Positions 1 through 12,500 of a stretch of DNA of 64,000 bases are shown one piece after another. Made by a program: the position numbers and the translations under genes. This DNA is from Aradus depressus. Taxonomy: Eukaryota > Arthropoda > Insecta > Hemiptera > Aradidae. Each line of letters begins with the position of its first letter. Position 1 is the stretch's first letter. The DNA is taken from NCBI GenBank assembly GCA_963662175.1, contig OY759214.1, forward strand, positions 4,898,001-4,962,000, in the 5' to 3' direction. The notes below the pieces were generated by a model. It ran no database searches. It was not told where the DNA came from and saw nothing but the letters and a program-made list of their open reading frames with translations.

Positions 1-54
1 CATCTCCGAAGCTCCCACTACGACATTAGCCACCTAAGTAGATTATATGAGCGC

Positions 55-600
55 GTGTCAGCATAGTGTTCTTTCTGTTGCCATTGAACAGCTCCAGGAA
101 GCCCTGGCAGAAGTTTTTCACTGGTTCTCCAAATGGAGACTGTGTAGGAAAGACTGAAATGTAAGATCTTTGCTCTCCGCAGATTCTCCATAGAAGAACA
201 AAGCCAGCTGCAAATTGATGACCACCCAATTCTTTGGAATCCTAAGGATCAGGACGTGTGCTATCTTCGAGTACTTTTGGATACACGACTCACATGGAAA
301 TACATTAACAGAAGACTACAGGAAGCATATTCACGACTTAACATTTACCTTCTCATAACACGCCACTTGAACATACATGTACCATTCTGCTATACAAGAC
401 ACTCCTACTTACACCTCATACCCTTGTCCAGGTTAGATCGGTACCAGCAACACAACAAGGTACACCAAATAGTAACAAACTCACCCTGGTCTATGAGGAG
501 TCTCTACGAGGCACTGGATGTTCTTCTTTTTGCAGCTGACATTGAGAAGCTAGTGAAAAAACAAGAAGAAGCCCTTGTGTATTGTTGCGGGGCTGTACTA
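55..600 (+). pseudogene. Jockey-type reverse transcriptase C-terminal fragment
   Basis: The plus strand, read across several frames, gives the part of a Jockey-clade RT that follows the catalytic motif: IEQLQEALAEVFHWFSKW near 80-135, then RVLLDTRLTWKYINRRLQ near 270-320, then LDRYQQHNKVHQIVTNSP near 430-490. This is the thumb and C-terminal pattern of Jockey-like non-LTR retrotransposons. Stops and frameshifts break it, the catalytic core is absent, and it probably runs off the left edge of the window. It is a dead 3' fragment, assigned by motif order only. Confidence 0.75.
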
Positions 601-612
601 CAGTTTAGGGAA

Positions 613-795
613 TCCTACTCCTGGGAGGCGACTCAAACAAAGACTTACCAGCATATCCTACTCCTGGGAGGCGACTCAAAGAAAGACTTACCAGCACATC
701 CTACTCCTGGGAGGCGACTCAAACAAAGACTTACCAGCATATCCTACTCCAGGGAGGCGACTCAAACAAAAACTGTACCAGGACCTCCTACTTTA
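613..795 (+). repeat. 44-bp minisatellite, about 4 copies
   Basis: A unit containing CTACTCCTGGGAGGCGACTC followed by AAACAAAGACTTACCAG recurs at about 615, 659, 703 and 747, a 44-bp spacing. It sits at the 3' end of the Jockey fragment and may be its expanded 3' terminus. Open frames through it (256-810, 575-796) are repeat-derived. Confidence 0.85.
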
Positions 796-1176
796 AACCC
801 ATTCTTTTAAATATTTGTGCATAGCATCATGTACCTTGCTGCTCCAAATAAATGTTTTTGTTAAAAAGAAAGCCGAAATACTTAAATTAGTTTAATACAT
901 TTAGATAAAAAAAATTCGTATCATACCTATTGGTTATAGTTTGTTGAAAGGAAAATAGATTATTTTTTCTATGATTTAATTATTTATTAATCAATCTAAA
1001 GAAAAAAAAATTAAATGTAAGTTATATGAATGAAATCATATTCTTACTGTTAATATTAATATCTTTAGAAAGGAAACAAAGAATAATTAACAGTTACTTC
1101 ATTGTTTTCTTATCCTACCTGGCAGATTCACCCAATTCGGTCTGTCCACTTAAGTTAATGCTAGACCCCTTCACAG
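796..1176. other. AT-rich stretch without recognised gene
   Basis: A low-complexity A/T-rich sequence with a possible AATAAA near 848. I see no coding or repeat structure. It would lie 5' of, or in an intron of, the host gene proposed below. Confidence 0.5.
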
Positions 1177-1261
1177 TTCTTTTTGAAAATGGGAATGTGC
1201 AAAAGAAAGATAGAGAGAGAGAAAAAAAAGGAGTTGAATCCCTTCCAAAAAAACCATTCTG
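1177..1261 (+). CDS. candidate first coding exon of host gene
   Basis: The segment lies between an acceptor-like CCCCTTCACAG and a GTTAGT donor. Read in phase 0 it ends with one base, which the next exon's two leading bases complete to a Glu codon. It contains an ATG (context AAAATGG) and a Lys/Arg-rich stretch (CKRKIEREKKKE). The donor is weaker than the others, and another frame of this segment is also open, so it is the least certain exon. Confidence 0.4.
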
Positions 1262-4200
1262 GTTAGTCCTTCATGTAATTTATATATTTTACTTTTCAGA
1301 GAGGGCTAATAAGCTCATTTATTCTTTCGGTACTCCAGTGACAGATAATGAATATGTAAGTAAATATATGTATATATATATATTTTTTTAATTGTATTTT
1401 TTTTTGTTTCCTACGTCAACCGAAAAAACTTTGTTGTTTTCGTTTGATTGTGTGTACACTTTACCTACAGTAGTAACATTGAGATCTCAAACCTGGTATA
1501 AGAATGTCGTTCTATAGCCTTACAAAAAGATAAAAAATACGAACAAGTTCACGTGCCGGATATATACGCACTATTTTGCGTTGCATTAAAGAAACAAAAA
1601 TAGTTGCAAAATGTGCAAATATAAGTGATTCAATTAAATGCATATTGTAAAAATGTGTCCATTAATAGCAGAAAGGCTTTTAGAAGCTCTAGAAAGCATA
1701 AGTATTCGCTTAGAGTCATAATACAAAAATAATAATAAATACAAGTGGATTAGAAACATTATCTGGAATCAGGTTACTGAATTCTGAGTGGCGATGAAGT
1801 TTTTTCATAAGCCCTATTCCCTTCGCCATTTATTTTTATATAACCAAATTTCTCGTTAGGTAGCGAAATGGCAGGGAAAACGAGGGGAAATTCTGCACTA
1901 GAAATATATGCAAAATTGCCATTATTTTTGCTACAATTTTTACTGTGGATGTACACCTACTGACCTTTCTTTGTACGACCTGATTACAGTGCGCTGTAAT
2001 ATTTTATTTTATTAATACTAATATATTTTTTCTTCTATTTTCAGAACTTCTATAATTGCTTTATGGAGTCTTCTGGCTATGTAAGCATGAGAGTACCATT
2101 TATACATCAGTACATAGTTAGCACATATCAGGGCGCTCGGGGAAGGGAGAGGGGGGGGGGGAGTGCGGAATAGGGTTCAAACGATTTGTTTAGAATAATC
2201 TTCAACGCAAATGTGATATTCTGATGATCTCGCTTGATTTGCAAGGAGCTTTCAATGTGGCCTGGTGGCCGGCTATAATGAAGCAACTTTGAGGCATGTC
2301 CGAAAAATCTGTTTTCATTAACAAAAGTCTACTTTCGAAACAGGTTAGCAGTTCTATCGGTAAATAATGTAAAAAGATCGAATGAGAATGCCCCCAAGGT
2401 TTTAGCTCTGCACCTCGATACTGGAACATCCAATACGATTCCCTACTTAAGCTTCCATTCTCGGAGAAAACTCGAGTAATTGCCTACGCTGTGACCTACT
2501 TACGATATCCGGCAAATCTGAATTATAGAGGCAACTGCTGACGGTGAGCTTCTAAATGTATGTAACTGGGCTGTATTGAATAAAGAAAAAATTAATAGTG
2601 ACAAGTCCATGACACTATTTATCTCCTGGAAAAGACATCCTCGTCCTATAGAGGTGTTTCTGGAAGGAGAAAGACTTCAGCAAGTAAGTGAGGTGAAATA
2701 TCTTGGAGTGACCATCGACAGTAAGTTTACTTTCAATAAGCATGTTGCGCGCATCAGTGAGAAGAGCTTGCAAGTCGCAAACCTTCTGTCACGGTTAGCA
2801 AAGGTACGATGGGGCCTTGTGCAAGAGGCACTGGAGGTCATCTACAAAGGAGCAATACTTTCTCTCATCTCTTACTCTGTGGCGGTTTGGATCGACGCCC
2901 TGACGCATTATCGAAATCGAAGAGGTTGTCTCTCCAAGGGAAATGAGTTGGGTTAGGGCTCATGATGGCGTCGCCGGTAACGTGCATGCGGACTGTCTGG
3001 CAAAAGAGGCGGTACAGGGCGTAGATCTTCCTCTGAGCTACACTAAATATCCAAAAACATTGGTAGCGGCAAAGGCGAGATGGACGTCTATCCTTAAACG
3101 GAAGGAGCAATGGAGGCTCACAAACAATGTTGCGGTGGCTTTTTCTCGGCTGTAGAGGACAGGTTGGCGTTGAAGAATGACAAATCGTTCCTAGCCCTGA
3201 TAACCATGCCCCTGAGTGAACAGGGCCAGATGAGTCACTACCTCCACAAGTTTCGGATCGTCGATTCGCCTCCTTGCTTCTGTGACACCCAGGAGCTGAC
3301 AGTCGGTCATATAATCTTCAACTGTGAACTACTGGAGAGCCTAAGAAGTTCCTTGATGAGATTTATGGTGATAAGTGGTTAGATTTGACCATCAAAACCT
3401 ATTTTAGTGCGGCGTTTTTATAAACAATGTTTGGATTTTGTACATAATATTAATTTTAGAGAACTGTAAATTGATCATATATGTATTATATATACTATTC
3501 AAAAATGAATAGGACATTTTCTGAAAATCTGCTCAAAATTTTTTGTAATTAGATATTTTAGTAAATATTATAGTAAAATACATTTAAAAAAAAATACAAT
3601 ACAAAACAAAAGTCTTGTGAACAAGAATAAATAATCAAAAACTTTATTCATTTTTTTAAAAGTAGGTAATCATTGTTTTTAATACCTGGTGAAGTGTCCT
3701 CTATTGGTAATTACCTCCCTACACCTTTCTGGGCGAATGTTAATCAAGTGGTCACAGTCTGCGTTGGTATTTCTTCCCAAAGAGCTCGTAGAGCACCCCT
3801 TAGTTCTCGGAGAGAGAGAGGTTGAAGGATTGGGTCTGAAAGCCTTCTCTGAAGTGCATACCACATATGCTCGATTGGGTTGAGATCTGGAGAAAGTGGA
3901 GGCAAGGGGAGATGTCTTATTCCCAAATCAGCCATGGTGTCCAAAACAATTCTTCTTCTATGTGGGCATGAGTTGTCATCTAAGAATCGAAAATGTTGAC
4001 CAATCAAATCCCTGGTAGTTGGAATGTATTCGCGGATAATTTCTTCCGAATATCGCTGAGCTGTAAGGGTTCCTTCAATAACATGGAGGGTTGTATGGCT
4101 GAAATCCCTGCCCACACCATCACGCCGCCCCCTCCGTAGGCTGTGATTGGGCCAATATATCGAGGATTGGTACGTTGATTTGCCTCTCTGTACATCCTTT

Positions 4201-7200
4201 AACGTCGGCTATCTGGATTCATCTACAAACATTACAGTTGACCATTTGTGTGTAGAGTCCCGCCTTGGCAGTCAACGAGGCAACATCTACCAGACCTGCT
4301 CCGCATCTGTGAGTTTGTGAAGTGTGTAAAAAAGTGTTAAACTCAAAATAAAGTTGACAATATTAGAGTCCAGTGCCTAAAGGCCCTGTGCTCGAAGTTT
4401 GGACAGAATCTACCGAGTGGTTTGTGCACAATCGGTGAGTACAACATATTCAATATTTGAATTTAGAAAGTGGCAGTTGGGTGTGTGGGCGTGTCTAGGG
4501 GAGAGCGCTTCCCAACCTACCCCCCCATCCCCCCCACCACACCTCTCGAAGCTCTCACAGCAGCCAGCTGTTGTCCCTCACAACAATGGAGATGTGTCCG
4601 CGAGTCCCCCCAACCTCCCCACCCCCTGTCACCCAGGAAGCCCCACAGACAATTTCACCAGCCCCCATCCCCCTCCCCCCCCCGCCGATCTACCCTCCCC
4701 CCCCGCCGATCTGCCCTCCCCGTCCCGAGGATTTCTCTCGCCCTCAAGAAATCGAGCGGAACAGTGAGCGTCGAGACCGCCACCCCGTTCAGTGGCTGCC
4801 CCAACAGAGAGGCGGCAACCATTCAGCTAATGGTCGCTGCCCAGACCTCCAAGAGGAGTAAGGCCAGCCAGCAGAAGGTAAATGAGGGGGTCCAGCGTCT
4901 CGTTGACCTGCTGGCGGCCTCGCTCGCCAAATAAATAGAAGCGGAAACTAGGGCCAAAGTCTCATCCGAGATTTTGGAGGGATTTAGGCCGGAGGTGATG
5001 GCGGAGGCCATCGCCACCAAGTTGATGCCAGGGACGACCCTAATGAAGCCCAGCATCTCGGCTATGCCGAGAGATCCCCTCTCCAACGGCCCCCCTGCCC
5101 TGGCCGAGCACCTGCCCCAGAACGGCACTCCGCCGGGAGAGGAGCCGGAGAGGAGGGCTAAGAAGAAGAAGAGAGGAGCCACGGAAAGTACACCTACAAG
5201 TGCTGCTTCCCCTAAGGGGCCCGCCGCCCCTCCCTCCGTATCCAGCCAAGGGAGGGAGAAGGACGGGATCCCCCTCCCGTCCTCTCCCCCCCCACCCCCG
5301 GTCACTGAAGCGGAGTACCCGGACGCCATGTCCTGGACAATGGTGGCGTCGAAGAAGAAGAAGAGGCAGCCGAAAACGACTTCTCCAGCCCCATCCGCAG
5401 CCCCGAAGCCCCCACCCAGGACAGCGCCCCCCCAGAGGACGAAGGTGGATGTCGTCCGCCAGCTGAGGAGGGAGCTGACAACCGAAGGAGGTGTCCGCCC
5501 GGCCGCCAGTTACAGGGCTGTCGTCACCTTCCAGCAGGAGAGTGACGGCAGGGGGCTGGAGGCGGCCCTGGAGCTGGTGGACCCGAGGGAGCTCGGGATC
5601 ACGGTGAAATCGGCCAAACCCGCCAGGAGAGGAGGGCTACTCCTTCAGGTGTCCACCCCGGCCGAGCTGGAGTCCCTGTTGGGAGCACCGGCTCTTCAGG
5701 CAGCGGGTCTGAGGGCCGTGGCGCTCAACAGAAGAAGACCTAGGGTCGTTCTTTTTGATGTCCCTGCCAGCTGGTCGGGGCAGGACCTCTCTGGGAAGCT
5801 GGAGGCAGTGAACCCACTGTATAAGGGGATCACTCCACTTTACAGGAAAGGCCCCCCAAAGGGCGGCCCGACTACAAACTGGGTAGCGGAAGCCCCGTCT
5901 GATGTCCGGAGAGAACTGGTCTCGGCGGGGTCCATAACGCTGGGTGGGTGGTATCCGTGCAGAGTCGGGGACTGTTTGGATGTAACAAGGTGCAATAGGT
6001 GCCAGGGATTCGGCCATATCGCCAAGTACTGTAAGGGCAGGGAGAGGTGTGCGTGGTGCTCAGCGGAGAACCACAGCGACACAAAGTGTCCGAATAGGAA
6101 AAACAAGCCGCCGAAATGTTGCAATTGCAGCACAGGAAAGTCCGCCGCGAATCACAGTGCAAACTGTGATACCTGCCCGACATATATCCGGGCGATAGAG
6201 GCCCTGGCCGCTCGCACGGACTATGGCCGGTAGGCGGCGCGACGGTCTTCATGTGTGGCAACACAACATGAATAGGCGCAGAATCGTTGCTGCAGAAGTA
6301 CGCACCTGGTATCCCGGGAGAACATCCAGGTACTTGCACTTCAGGAGCCATATTGCGTTAGAGGCGCCGTGGCAGGCCTGGGCTCCGGCCACAGGATTAT
6401 GGTTGGGGCGAGGGACAACCAGCGGCCTATGGCCGCACTGGTTGTGACTGACCCCCAGATGGACGTGATGGCACTCCACCATCTGTCCACCAGCCATATG
6501 GTAGTGGCCTGTGTCAGGCATGCAAACGTGAGCTGCTATGTCATCAGCGGGTACTTCCCCCCTTCTGAGGACATAGAACGACAGTTAGGCCACTTGGATC
6601 ATATACTTGATGAACTCGAGGGGGGCAACGTGATCATCTTGGCGGATGTTAATTCCTGGTCAGTCGCCTGTGGATCGGCTCGCACCGATCGCCGGGGTGG
6701 CAGGTTACTGGATGTGATAGCCCGCCATGATCTTCGCATTGTCAACGACCCGGACTCCCCGCCAACATTTCGTGGTGCAATGGGAGAATCCCATATAGAT
6801 GTCACACTTGTGTCCGGCGGACTAGGCCAGGCCGTGGGAGGATGGCGTGTCAGAGAAGTCACATCTAGCGACCATTGCGTCATAGATGTTCAGCTCTTTG
6901 ACCCGGGTCTTCCAGCGGTGAGGCCTAGAGACCCGCGCTTTGCTACACGCAAGACCATCTCAGACGCCTTTGTGACCGCCGTTGCTACCTACTCCTGTGA
7001 CGAGAATTGGGAAGGCCTCAGGAGCTTTGACCCTGTTGACCAGATCGAGGAGGGAGTTGAACAGCTCGGAAGTATATTACTCCGAGCTGCCGACGAAATC
7101 ATCCCCAGGAAGGTAAACAGGCTCAAAAAGGTTCCCTGGTGGAGTGAGGAGCTTACCCTCGCTAAGAGGGTTGTATACCGCGCCAGGCGTAGGTACCAAC

Positions 7201-9554
7201 GGTGCGGGAATCCACTTCTGAAGGTGTTAAGGCGGGAAGAGTACCGACAACTGAATAATGCCTACAACCGAAGCATCGCCACTGCGAAGAAGGTAAGTTG
7301 GAGGAATTTCATAGAGGAGGAGAGTGTCAGAAACCCGTGGGGGATCCCTTACCGGGTCGTCACCGGAAGGCTCAGGCCGGTCGCCCCGGTGGCCTCCATC
7401 AGGGATGGGGACGTTTACGCCTTGTCCCTGGAGGAGGCAGGACGGATGTACCTGGGAGTGGCCTTTCCGGCGGACGACCAGACGGAGGATACCCCCGCCC
7501 AGGTAATTATCAGAGAGACTGCCCGTGCCCTGCCGGATACGGAGGACGCTCCGGACTGGGACGAATTAGATTTAAGTCTGGCGGTTGGGAAGCAGAGGAA
7601 TGGCGGCGCCCCTGGGATGGATCTCATAGACGCCGCCATGATCAAGAAGGCATTCCCGGCCATAAAGGCGGATCTTCTTCATCTGGTAAACTCCTGCCTA
7701 AGGACTGGCCACTTCCCGAGTGCTTGGAAACTTGCACTTGTGTGCACGTTTGTCAAGCCTGGGGACAGGGACCTCTCCTTGGTGGGTAGCTATAGACCGA
7801 TCAGTCTACTCCCAGTCTCCGGCAAGGTGTTGGAGACTCTGATTCTCTCAGGAATTCGAGCCCGGGTACAGGCCTTCGTATCGCACAGACAATTCGGATG
7901 CATGAGGAGCAGATCCGCTGAGGATGCTGAGGGCGGATGTCGGGGAGGGCAGAGGGAAATACTCTCTCTGTGTCTTCTTCGACATAGCCGCGGCCTTCGA
8001 CTGCGCCTGGTGGCCTGCCATTCTCTTGCGATTACGGTCTGTGGGAATTCCCAGGAACCTATTCGGGCTCATCTCTAGCTTCCTCAGCGAGCGCTCTGCG
8101 ACGGTGAGGCAGCAATTCACCAGCACTACAGCGAACGTCACCAGGGGGTGTCCCCAGGGCTCGGTCCTCGGACCAACACTCTGGAACATCCTCTTTGATG
8201 GACTGCTTCGTGACCTCGAGACTCGTGGACTCAAGGCAATTGCCTATGTCGACGACCTAGTGGTCACGGCGCACGCTGACAGTCGAGCTACTTTAACCGC
8301 CCGAGCCCAAGCCGCGATTGACGCTACGGACACATGGTGCCGACTGAACAAGTTAACCCTCTCTCCCAGCAAGACAGCGGCCATGCTGATGAGAGGAAAA
8401 ACTGACGCCCGCCACCCCCTGGTTCTTGCAGTACACGGCCGACGCGTTGAGTTTCCGGCCGTGGTCACGTACCTAAGTGTGGGGATTGGGCCGGGATTCA
8501 ACGTCACGCCCCACGCAGTTGCCATCAAGGATAAGACAACAGCTACCTTTAACGCTCTGAGCTACCTAGCCCGAGCGACGTGGGGCCTCGGGTACTCCGC
8601 GTGTAGAACTATTTACACCGGGGTCTTCGAGGCCGTAGCAAGATACGCCGCTGCCGGATGGTGGCATCGCCCCACCAAACGACAGCGTACGTTGCTATTA
8701 CAAGCTCAAAGAGCGGCCCTCCTCAGGGTTACCAAGGCCTACCGTACAGTTTCCACGGCTGCGCTGCAGGTGCTGGCGGGGGCTCCTCCCATAGACCTAG
8801 TCTTGGATGGAGCCGTCGCCTCGTACTTATGCAGACGCGGCTTACCACTGGAAGCAGACACGGACGTGGCCTTGCGTCAAGCCTTAGAGGAGGGGATGCA
8901 AGGACAGGCGAGACCGGAGCGCGTGAGGGGCATTGTCCAGGAATGGATTGTGGAAAGATGGCAACGGCGTTGGGCGCAATCGGCAGATGGCCGAACCACC
9001 TTCGCCTATTTCTCGAGCGTCCGGACGCGCCTTGACTCTCCATGGATACAACCAGACCACTGGATGTCACAGGTGCTATCAGGTCACCGACTTCAGCGCC
9101 AAGCTCTTCTTCTTTAAGAGGAAGAACAGCCCTGCCTGCTCGTGTGGCGGCGTCGAGACTGCGGAACACGTAGTCCTTGAATGCCCACTATACGACGGGC
9201 CTAGGGCGGCGCTGATTCGCCGGACAGGATCGTACCTGGGACTGAACCTGCCGGGACTGATGACGGAGGCTGGCTACCCGGCCTTTGGTCGGTTCGTCTC
9301 CTCCTGGCGAAAAATTAAGAAAGCCTTCTAACCCGGTGCCGGGGGCCCCGCCGACAGCCAACAGGCGCAGCGGTGGCTGCCCCCGGCTCCGGAAGATAGG
9401 CAGAAGAGAACCCACCGAAGAATCTCGAGCTCACTCGGCGCAATGAGGCGTTGAGGAACCAATGACGACTGCGAACCGTAACCATCGAGCGAGCCGGTCC
9501 ACAACGGACAAATAGGGTGATGTGACCGACCCCCCTCAGGGGGTCAGGGGCACC

Positions 9555-9596
<42 letters not shown>

Positions 9597-12500
9597 GACC
9601 ATTTGTGTGTGGGGTGATGTGACCGACTCCCCTCAGGCGGTCAGGAGCATTCAAAAAGCTGACCAGTTTGTATCCTCAGATACTCTCATGGTGCACCAAG
9701 CTAATCTTTGCTGCCGATGACGTTCTGTTATTGCCAGATGCCTTAAGAGAGCATATGAAGTTAAAACTTCCCAAAGACGATTTCGAATTGTTTGATCGAA
9801 TATTGGACGCTCAGTTACACCCTAAATTTGTGGACCAAGTTGCCGAGCTGTCAAAAATGGATTTCTTCTTGCCAGAATAACAAGATTTCGATCTTGTCTA
9901 GATGTTGTTATCCTTTGGGATCCACTTCCAGGTCTTCGAGCAACAGTCCCAGTCTCCCTGTGACGACCTAAAGTACCACACGAAGAAACCACACTTTGGG
10001 AAACTCGAATCATTCCTGTTATATTGGTCTGAGCCGCACGTCTAATTCTTTTTTTTTTCAACGAAAGATGTTGCCTTTCCATGGTTTGAAAGCATTCTGA
10101 TTAAAAATAAGACAACAAAAGAGAAAAACAAACAGATGAAGTAAACCTGCTTACCTAATCCTAACTAGAAGAGAATAAGTAATATTGTTTATCATCCGAG
10201 CCAATATTCATTAAAAAATTTCTTCTCTTCGTGAAATATTATGTATTTTATTGAATTTTTAATTACAAAAAAAGTTTTGATTCTCGACGGCGGTGAGCAG
10301 ATTATCAGAACACATCCCTATTCATTTTTGAGTAGTTTATATACAGCATTCAGTTGAATATATTCTCTTCCAGTAGGAATACTAGTGGATGGAAATAGAA
10401 AATAAAACAACAAGAAAAATAAAAACTTCTTTATACTATTTATATGTATAAAATCATATGAGTAAAGTTAATAAATAAATTGATTATGAAATGGGACTTG
10501 TTTCGGGACAATCTAGATCAATAAGGATTACTTGAAGTGAGCTACTGAAAGAAAGAAATTAGTCAATTCTTAACAATATGTTAGTATATTGTACCATGTC
10601 TACCCTATAGACAATTATTATCATTATTATACAGCAAGGACCAGTGACACTACGAGCGAATCGAGGCCACTTGGAGCTGATTTGAAGATAATTTCATGTA
10701 GAAGAACATGCTCGGAACTAGCGATGCCTGCGAGAGAATCGCGATCGCTAGGAGCGAAAACAAGAGCAAATTGTAGGTTGTTTGAAATTGATTTGAAGAT
10801 AATTTCATGTAGAAGAACATGCTCGGAACTAGCGATGCCTGCGAGAGAATCGCGATCGCTAGGAGCGAAAACAAGAGCAAATTGTGGGTTGTTTGAAATT
10901 GATTTGAAGATAATTTCATGTAGAAGAACATGCTCGGAACTAGCGATGCCTGCGAGAGAATCGCGATCGCTAGGAGCGAAAACAAGAGCAAATTGTGGGT
11001 TGTTTGAAATTGATTTGAAGATAATTTCATGTAGAAGAACATGCTCGGAACTAGCGATGCCTGCGAGAGAATCGCGATCGCTAGGAGCGAAAACAAGAGC
11101 AAATTGTAGGTTGTTTGAAATTGATTTGAAGATAATTTCATGTAGAAGAACATGCTCGGAACTAGCGATGCCTGCGAGAGAATCGCGATCGCTAGGAGCG
11201 AAAACAAGAGCAAATTGTAGGTTGTTTGAAATTGATTTGAAGATAATTTCATGTAGAAGAACATGCTCGGAACTAGCGATGCCTGCGAGAGAATCACGAT
11301 CGCTAGGAGCGAAAACAAGAGCAAATTGTGGGTTGTTTGAAATTGATTTGAAGATAATTTCATGTAGAAGAACATGCTCGGAACTAGCGATGCCTGCGAG
11401 AGAATCGCGATCGCTAGGAGCGAAAACAAGAGCAAATTGTGGGTTGTTTGAAATTGATTTGAAGATAATTTCATGTAGAAGAACATGCTCGGAACTAGCG
11501 ATGCCTGCGAGTGAATCGCGATCGCTAGGAGCGAAACAAGAGCAAATTGTGGGTTGTTTGAAGTTGATTTGAAGACAATTTCATGTAGAAGAACATGCTC
11601 GGAACTAGCGATGTCTGCGGGCGAATCGCGCCATTTTGTTTGTAAATTATATTTTGTAAATTGTTTTGTAAATTTTGTTTTTATTAAAATAAATTTGTTT
11701 CAGTTCTAAGTTTGATTCATTCCATCCCCCCCCCCCGCTCCTCCCCCCCACTCATGCTTCTTCTAGTTGGCAACAGTAATTAATTATTATTAATTACTGG
11801 TGACAACTACACATTAGGAACTTGTAACCAATAGAAATAAAAAAGACGTTGTCTTCCCACTGTTTTATTTATACCAGAACTGGTTTTCGACGCAACAGCG
11901 TCATCATCAGTGGTTCATCTATCATAGAATAACAAAAATATACAAATAATAAAAAGTATAAATAATTCCTAAAGCATCAGGGTACAGAGTAAAATTATAA
12001 ACATATAAGCACAGCGGTTGGCAGATAACTGGCATAGCTCTAAGGGGTGGGGGTAGCCAGGTTCACTCACTCTCTCAACATGCAAAAACCATTCATTCTA
12101 ATATCTACCATTCATTCTAATAAATACAATAAGTCTGTACATAATATAAAAATTGTTCATCATATAGCCAAAGAAATATTTGTTGTCATAAAGTATATAC
12201 AATAAAAATAAAATAAAAACATAAATAATACATTGTTAAAAATATCACAGACTTGAATTAAAATCTATATTAATAAAGCTGAAACGGGGTTTGTTTGTTT
12301 GTTTGTATGTTTGTTCCAGCATCACGCCCAAACCGCTGGACGGATTTTTATGAAACTTCCCATGTAGCATTCTTTTGAGCCCGATTGAATAATAGGCTAT
12401 GTGGCGTCCCAAAATTTTGATCGGGAGGGGGGGTTGTAAGGGGGGCCTAAGTATAAAAATAGTGCTAACTCATTAACTAATGGGCGAATTGTCATGAAAT

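Larger units (their letters stand above)
4254..9596 (+). mobile_element. R1-clade non-LTR retrotransposon, near full length
   Basis: The element is bounded by a perfect 14-bp target duplication GACCATTTGTGTGT at 4240-4253 and 9597-9610 and ends in a poly(A) of about 37 bases before the right copy. It has two overlapping open frames: a gag-like ORF1 with three CCHC knuckles, and ORF2 with an APE-type endonuclease, RT and a C-terminal CCHC without RNase H. That is the R1-clade layout. It is GC-rich compared with its surroundings. A few frameshifts and one nonsense codon are present, so this copy is full length but probably recently dead, or sequencing errors inflate the damage. Confidence 0.85.
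3487..10345 (-). mobile_element. Tc1-like transposon, split by an R1-clade element
   Basis: Terminal inverted repeats are visible: TACTATTCAAAAATGAATAG at about 3494-3513, and its inverted relative ending near 10345 (ACTACTCAAAAATGAATAGG on the minus strand). Between them is a minus-strand Tc1 transposase in two parts, 9660-10082 (N-terminal) and 3690-4240 (C-terminal). Removing the 4254-9596 insertion and the small second tail leaves a typical Tc1 of about 1.5 kb. The transposase carries stops, including one just after the VMFVDESR motif, so the element is non-autonomous. Confidence 0.8.

Noticed and set aside
4399..4767. Proline-rich frames at the start of the R1-clade element
   Set aside because: They are low-complexity C-rich sequence in frames other than that of ORF1, with no domain.
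9668..9880. A 70-codon plus-strand frame that looked like a small protein
   Set aside because: The minus strand of the same bases reads the middle of the Tc1 transposase (TIRNRL, QQRLAWCTMRV), so the plus frame is antisense coincidence.
10589..11572. 327- and 278-codon frames on opposite strands
   Set aside because: Both arise from the stop-free 111-bp satellite unit, with no gene features.
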